A stretch of DNA of 8,240 bases. Source: an uncultured Sphingobium sp. Lineage in GTDB: Bacteria; Pseudomonadota; Alphaproteobacteria; Sphingomonadales; Sphingomonadaceae. Below the pieces are notes generated by a model. The model saw only the letters and a program-made list of their open reading frames with translations. It did not search any database and was not told where the DNA came from. Positions 6,094 to 8,240 of this stretch are shown here, one piece after another; the first letter of the stretch is position 1; each line of letters starts with the position of its first letter. The stretch covers positions 1 to 8,240 of the forward strand of contig CAJYHD010000165.1 in the NCBI GenBank assembly GCA_913773715.1, given 5' to 3'. Made by a program: the position numbers and the translations under genes.

Positions 6094-6195
6094 TTACCCC
6101 TCGTCAGCAGGTGATGACACGACCTTCGAGGCGCGGTTTTCATCCATCTGCAAACCCGACGCAAGGCAATCTCGAACGAACGCTTCCCACGACAT
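6094..6195 (-). CDS. Possible 33-residue leader or partner peptide upstream of the HTH gene
   Basis: The ATG at 6195 opens a frame of 33 codons (M-S-W-E-A-F-V-R-D to P-A-D-E-G) whose TAA directly abuts the ATG of the HTH gene. The exact junction and the Shine-Dalgarno at its 3' end suggest translational coupling, the main reason to report it. Its start lies inside repeat copy F and has no good Shine-Dalgarno. The frame is open farther upstream (to 6318), but that part is antisense to the next gene. It may be a true short protein, a leader peptide, or the worn-down end of an older gene. Confidence 0.35.
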   Translation of the reverse strand: MSWEAFVRDCLASGLQMDENRASKVVSSPADEG

Positions 6196-6240
6196 ACCAG
6201 ACGAAGGCTGCCTGACCGGGCACGCCAACCTTGCGGACAT
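6177..6240 (+). repeat. Dispersed intergenic repeat, copy F
   Basis: Left end CGAACGCTTCCCACGACAT, middle CAGACGAAGGCTGCC, right end CACGCCAACCTTGCGGACAT. It occupies most of the gap between divergent genes 6195 (minus) and 6267 (plus), so it probably contains or flanks their promoters. A -10-like TATACAAT (6243-6250) directly follows it. Confidence 0.8.
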
Positions 6241-6266
6241 GGTATACAATTCGATATGCCTACGGC

Positions 6267-6617
6267 ATGGACCGAAAAGCCGCCCAGCGGATACCCTACT
6301 CAAAGCGGTTGATAGCATTGATGCCGCCTCATTTCTTCGGCGGGCGACGAGATCTACTCTGGCGGCAGAAGCGCTTTCTGGAGCGAGGCGGCATCACTCT
6401 TCGTCCGACGCACACGAGCGGATATCCGATAGCCATAGCTATCTACCAAATGGACATCCCGTCCGACATGCCGCGAAAGCGTGCTCTTCAAATGATCCGT
6501 GCGATCCGCTCTTCACCCGATTTAAAACGGTTTCGCCGTGTCCTTGCTCCAACCCTTATGAGGCTGGCTCGCCGCAACGTTCGCAACGACCCAATGATGA
6601 TTGTAAAGGTCCGCTAA
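6267..6617 (+). CDS. Very basic hypothetical protein (block 2, gene 4)
   Basis: No family is recognised. The 116-residue product is rich in Arg and Lys, with clusters at F-G-G-R-R-D (24-29), P-R-K-R-A (69-73) and L-K-R-F-R-R (87-92). A central stretch, S-G-Y-P-I-A-I-A-I-Y (51-60), looks like a beta strand. The high charge would suit nucleic-acid or ribosome binding, but this is inference from composition only. The ATG at 6267 has no Shine-Dalgarno; the -10-like TATACAAT at 6243-6250 would give a leader of about ten bases. A longer form from 6231 would start inside repeat copy F and is less likely. An overlapping plus-strand frame (6239-6715) has poorer composition and is rejected. The TAA stop lies inside repeat copy G. 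Confidence 0.55.
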   Translation: MDRKAAQRIPYSKRLIALMPPHFFGGRRDLLWRQKRFLERGGITLRPTHTSGYPIAIAIYQMDIPSDMPRKRALQMIRAIRSSPDLKRFRRVLAPTLMRLARRNVRNDPMMIVKVR

Positions 6618-6673
6618 CCACGACAAGTCGGACATTTAGCGCCGGCATTGCCCTCCCCGATCTCGGACGTTCA
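6609..6673 (+). repeat. Dispersed intergenic repeat, copy G (degenerate)
   Basis: It starts GTCCGCTAACCACGACAAG and ends TCTCGGACGTTCATT. The stop codon of gene 6267-6617 is the TAA within its left end, so the repeat supplies the gene's last codons. It is the last copy before the dyad at 6691. Confidence 0.6.
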
Positions 6674-6690
6674 TTCATCGAACGCGTCAT

Positions 6691-6718
6691 GCGTCACTGT
6701 AAATGTTTACAGTGACGC
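6691..6718. repeat. 28-bp near-perfect palindrome at right end of gene block 2
   Basis: GCGTCACTGTAAA (6691-6703) and TTTACAGTGACGC (6706-6718) pair perfectly around TG. The core CACTGT-N8-ACAGTG equals that at 1049-1068. It directly abuts the TAG stop of the minus-strand gene 6719-7102, so it could end that transcript, but no T-run follows on the minus strand. Confidence 0.8.
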
Positions 6719-7102
6719 CTACTTGACGCCGTTCTTGGGCGAGCATCGCACCAGATCGCTGATGCGGTTCAGCCGCTCCCACACCGCAACCGGGTAGCGC
6801 TGGCGTAGGACGTTGTAGAGCATGGCCGCCTTGTAAGTGAAAGTCGCGAAGGCAAGCAGCACGCCCATGCCGGTCACCCCAGGCGGGACGGTTGCGCCCT
6901 CGCCTGTGCCCCAAGACCAGAGGAACCGCAGGCCGGCGTAGATCAGCACCGATGAGAAGGCGAAAAACACGTTCAACAGCCACTTGGGCGCTTTGGGGTA
7001 GTACGCCATCTGCGGCTCCAGCAAGAAGTGCCGCACTAGCCCACAAAGGCCGGCGAACAGATAGAACAGCCCTGCGGCCAGCGAGTTGATCAGCGGGGTC
7101 AT
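6719..7102 (-). CDS. Three-helix phage membrane protein, holin-like position
   Basis: The 127-residue protein has three predicted membrane helices (about residues 5-25, 42-62 and 75-97) and a positively charged C-terminal tail. It lies in the lysis region, upstream of the endolysin on the same strand once block 2 is ignored, and directly after another small membrane protein. Position and topology suit a holin or lysis accessory protein that permeabilises the inner membrane, but I recognise no named holin family. The ATG at 7102 has GGAGG nine bases upstream and overlaps the stop of the preceding gene by ATGA, a sign of translational coupling. The frame upstream of 7102 is a shadow. It ends in TAG, and the same frame meets TAA three codons later, inside the 28-bp palindrome. 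Confidence 0.75.
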   Translation of the reverse strand: MTPLINSLAAGLFYLFAGLCGLVRHFLLEPQMAYYPKAPKWLLNVFFAFSSVLIYAGLRFLWSWGTGEGATVPPGVTGMGVLLAFATFTYKAAMLYNVLRQRYPVAVWERLNRISDLVRCSPKNGVK

Positions 7103-7302
7103 CGCTTCGTGCCTCCAGGCTTGTAGGCTTCTGCAAATTCGGTGAGCTTGCGGATGAAGATCGGCATTAGTGGGTTGCAGGCGAGACCGACCGCCACGGC
7201 GAGTGGATATGGCTCTGGCGCGACCAGGAAGGGCTAGCGGTGCCCGAGCAGCGGGACCATGATCGGCGACAAAACGGCGCCGACAAACACCGCGAAAGTC
7301 AT
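7099..7302 (-). pseudogene. Small phage membrane protein interrupted by in-frame amber codon, 5' end overlapping integrase
   Basis: Reading from ATG 7302 gives a membrane helix (M-T-F-A-V-F-V-G-A-V-L-S-P-I-M-V-P-L-L-G), then TAG at 7236-7234. The same frame then runs 44 codons with a second hydrophobic part (Y-P-L-A-V-A-V-G-L-A-C-N-P-L) and a charged end (I-R-K-L-T-E-F-A-E-A-Y-K-P-G-G). Its TGA overlaps the next gene's ATG (ATGA, 7102-7099), which supports the downstream half as a genuine gene end. The likely ancestor is a two-helix holin-like protein. The ATG has no Shine-Dalgarno, and the frame stays open farther upstream (R-F-A-L-A-C), so the true start may be lost where the integrase sequence begins. 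Decay or a rearrangement is likely; amber readthrough is the alternative. Confidence 0.6.
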
Positions 7303-8240
7303 GCAAGCGAGCGCGAAGCGTGCGGGCGGCAAGGCAAGCGCCGGGCCAAGCAGTTCAGCCGCAAGAAGGACGCCGACGCCTTCGTGACGAAAGCCAGCTG
7401 GGAAGTCAGTCAGGGCACGCACACCGCGGACTCGCAAAGCATCACGGTAGAGAAGGCAGGGGCCAACTGGATCGCCCGCGCCGAGCGCGAGGAGCTGGAG
7501 CCGTCCACGATCAAATCCTATCGTGAGCACCTGCGCCTGCACATCAATCCGCTGCTGGGCGCGCGCCGGCTCAACCAGCTGACCAAGCCCATGGTGGAAG
7601 AGTACCGGGATCAGCTACTCGACAACGGCCGATCGCGCGCGATGGCAGCTAAGGTGCTGCGGTCGCTCTCGTCCTTGCTGAAGGAGGCACAGCGCGTCGG
7701 CTACGTCGGGCAAAATGTCGCCCAGGGCATCACTGTCAAGCGCTCCGGCCGCGACAAGGCCAAGGTGGTCCCGCCGACAAAGGAGCACATGATGCTCCTA
7801 ATAGACACTGCTGATACCATTGCCGCTCGACCGATTGACAAACCACTGCTGCTCGTGCTGCTCTTCGCAGGGCTTCGCGCGTCGGAAGTGCGAGCCCTGC
7901 CCTGGTCGAACGTCGACTTGAAGCGCGGGACTATCACCGTCAACAGGCGCGCAGATCCGGCGAATGTGATCGGTCCGCCCAAGTCTGCCTCAGGCTTCCG
8001 GACCATTCCCATTCCGCAGTTCGTTGTGACTGAGTTGAAGAAGTGGAAGCTGCGATGCCCCGCCTCGGAACTCGACCTTGTGTTCCCCAGCGCGGCCGGC
8101 ACGCCGATCTTTCACAACAATCTCGTGCTCAGCTTCCAAGAGCCACTGCAGATCGCCGCGGGGATCACCAGGCCGAAGCTGGTCGACGGCAAGCCCGAGA
8201 AAGATGCGGAGGGACAGCCGATCCTTGAAGGCGTCTACAG
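7240..8240 (+). CDS. Tyrosine recombinase, phage integrase (partial, C-terminus outside window; unusual N-terminus)
   Basis: It would integrate and excise the element by tyrosine-based site-specific recombination. Numbering from GTG 7240: a basic beta-strand segment G-K-R-R-A-K-Q-F-S-R-K-K-D-A-D-A-F at about 32-48, a SAM-like core-binding domain (about 68-165), then the catalytic domain with Arg213 in F-A-G-L-R-A-S-E-V and Lys248 in the P-P-K-S-A-S-G-F-R hairpin. The H-x-x-R box and catalytic Tyr lie beyond the right edge. AGGAAGGG six bases before the GTG supports this start; a stop at 7168-7170 limits extension. The first 30 residues are highly polar and lack the usual A-W-V-V-D-Y strand before the D-Q-x-G-K-R turn, and they overlap the antisense membrane-protein gene, so the N-terminus may have been replaced. 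Confidence 0.88.
   Translation, partial: MPEQRDHDRRQNGADKHRESHASEREACGRQGKRRAKQFSRKKDADAFVTKASWEVSQGTHTADSQSITVEKAGANWIARAEREELEPSTIKSYREHLRLHINPLLGARRLNQLTKPMVEEYRDQLLDNGRSRAMAAKVLRSLSSLLKEAQRVGYVGQNVAQGITVKRSGRDKAKVVPPTKEHMMLLIDTADTIAARPIDKPLLLVLLFAGLRASEVRALPWSNVDLKRGTITVNRRADPANVIGPPKSASGFRTIPIPQFVVTELKKWKLRCPASELDLVFPSAAGTPIFHNNLVLSFQEPLQIAAGITRPKLVDGKPEKDAEGQPILEGVY

Noticed and set aside
1502..6673. Canonical integron attC sites
   Set aside because: Near the repeats I find GTTAGAA, TCTAAC and GCTAAC-like strings, but no consistent RYYYAAC...GTTRRRY pair at fixed positions, and no integron integrase is seen. The array idea is kept only as a general analogy.
1502..6673. CRISPR array
   Set aside because: Repeat spacing is hundreds of bases with genes between copies, and no cas genes are present.
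6239..6715. Plus-strand 158-codon frame
   Set aside because: It overlaps the basic protein 6267-6617 in another frame, is rich in Ser/Cys/Pro, and runs through repeat copy G and the 28-bp palindrome.
6691..6718. Rho-independent terminator
   Set aside because: The hairpin is strong and well placed, but no T-run follows on either strand, so it is listed as an inverted repeat.
7701..8102. Minus-strand 133-codon frame
   Set aside because: It is antisense to the integrase catalytic domain.

Overview
The window looks like one end of a prophage or prophage remnant in a GC-rich alphaproteobacterium, most likely a sphingomonad. That reading rests on GC-rich codon use, the type of tyrosine integrase, the M15 endolysin, and GTCCGC...GCGGAC dispersed repeats of a kind I associate from memory with sphingomonad genomes; no search was run. 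The phage genes lie on the minus strand: two small membrane proteins (7302-6719), an M15 endopeptidase endolysin (4812-4342), an SGNH-hydrolase/Ig-like tail-type protein (4296-2662) and a DNA adenine methylase that runs off the left edge (562-1). A tyrosine integrase reads rightward off the right edge (from about 7240).

The phage series is broken by two blocks of small unrelated orphan genes in mixed orientation. Block 1 (about 1040-2640) holds three genes: two small membrane proteins and a basic helical protein. Block 2 (about 4880-6720) holds four or five: a sphingomonad-type hypothetical protein, an ACP-like protein with a C-terminal membrane anchor, a small helix-turn-helix-like protein with a possible tiny upstream partner, and a very basic protein. 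Within each block, single genes are separated by degenerate copies of one 55-66 bp repeat, always in the same orientation whatever the gene strand. The left end of each block carries a related dyad (CACT..CG.TTCCGACAGTG), and the right end of block 2 carries another dyad with the same CACTGT-N8-ACAGTG core. The layout recalls an integron or cassette array, but no canonical attC core sites are visible.

Two lysis-region genes, the endolysin and the upstream membrane protein, are each split by a single in-frame amber TAG, with family-like or operon-coupled sequence continuing in the same frame. The two other phage genes whose ends are visible stop at TAG and meet TGA or TAA within six codons. 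None of the block genes uses TAG. Prophage decay is the simplest explanation; amber readthrough or recoding in lysis genes is the exciting alternative.

The 480 bp between the methylase start and block 1 has no convincing gene but holds several operator-like dyads and alternative hairpins. No tRNA, rRNA, CRISPR array or recognised insertion sequence was found.
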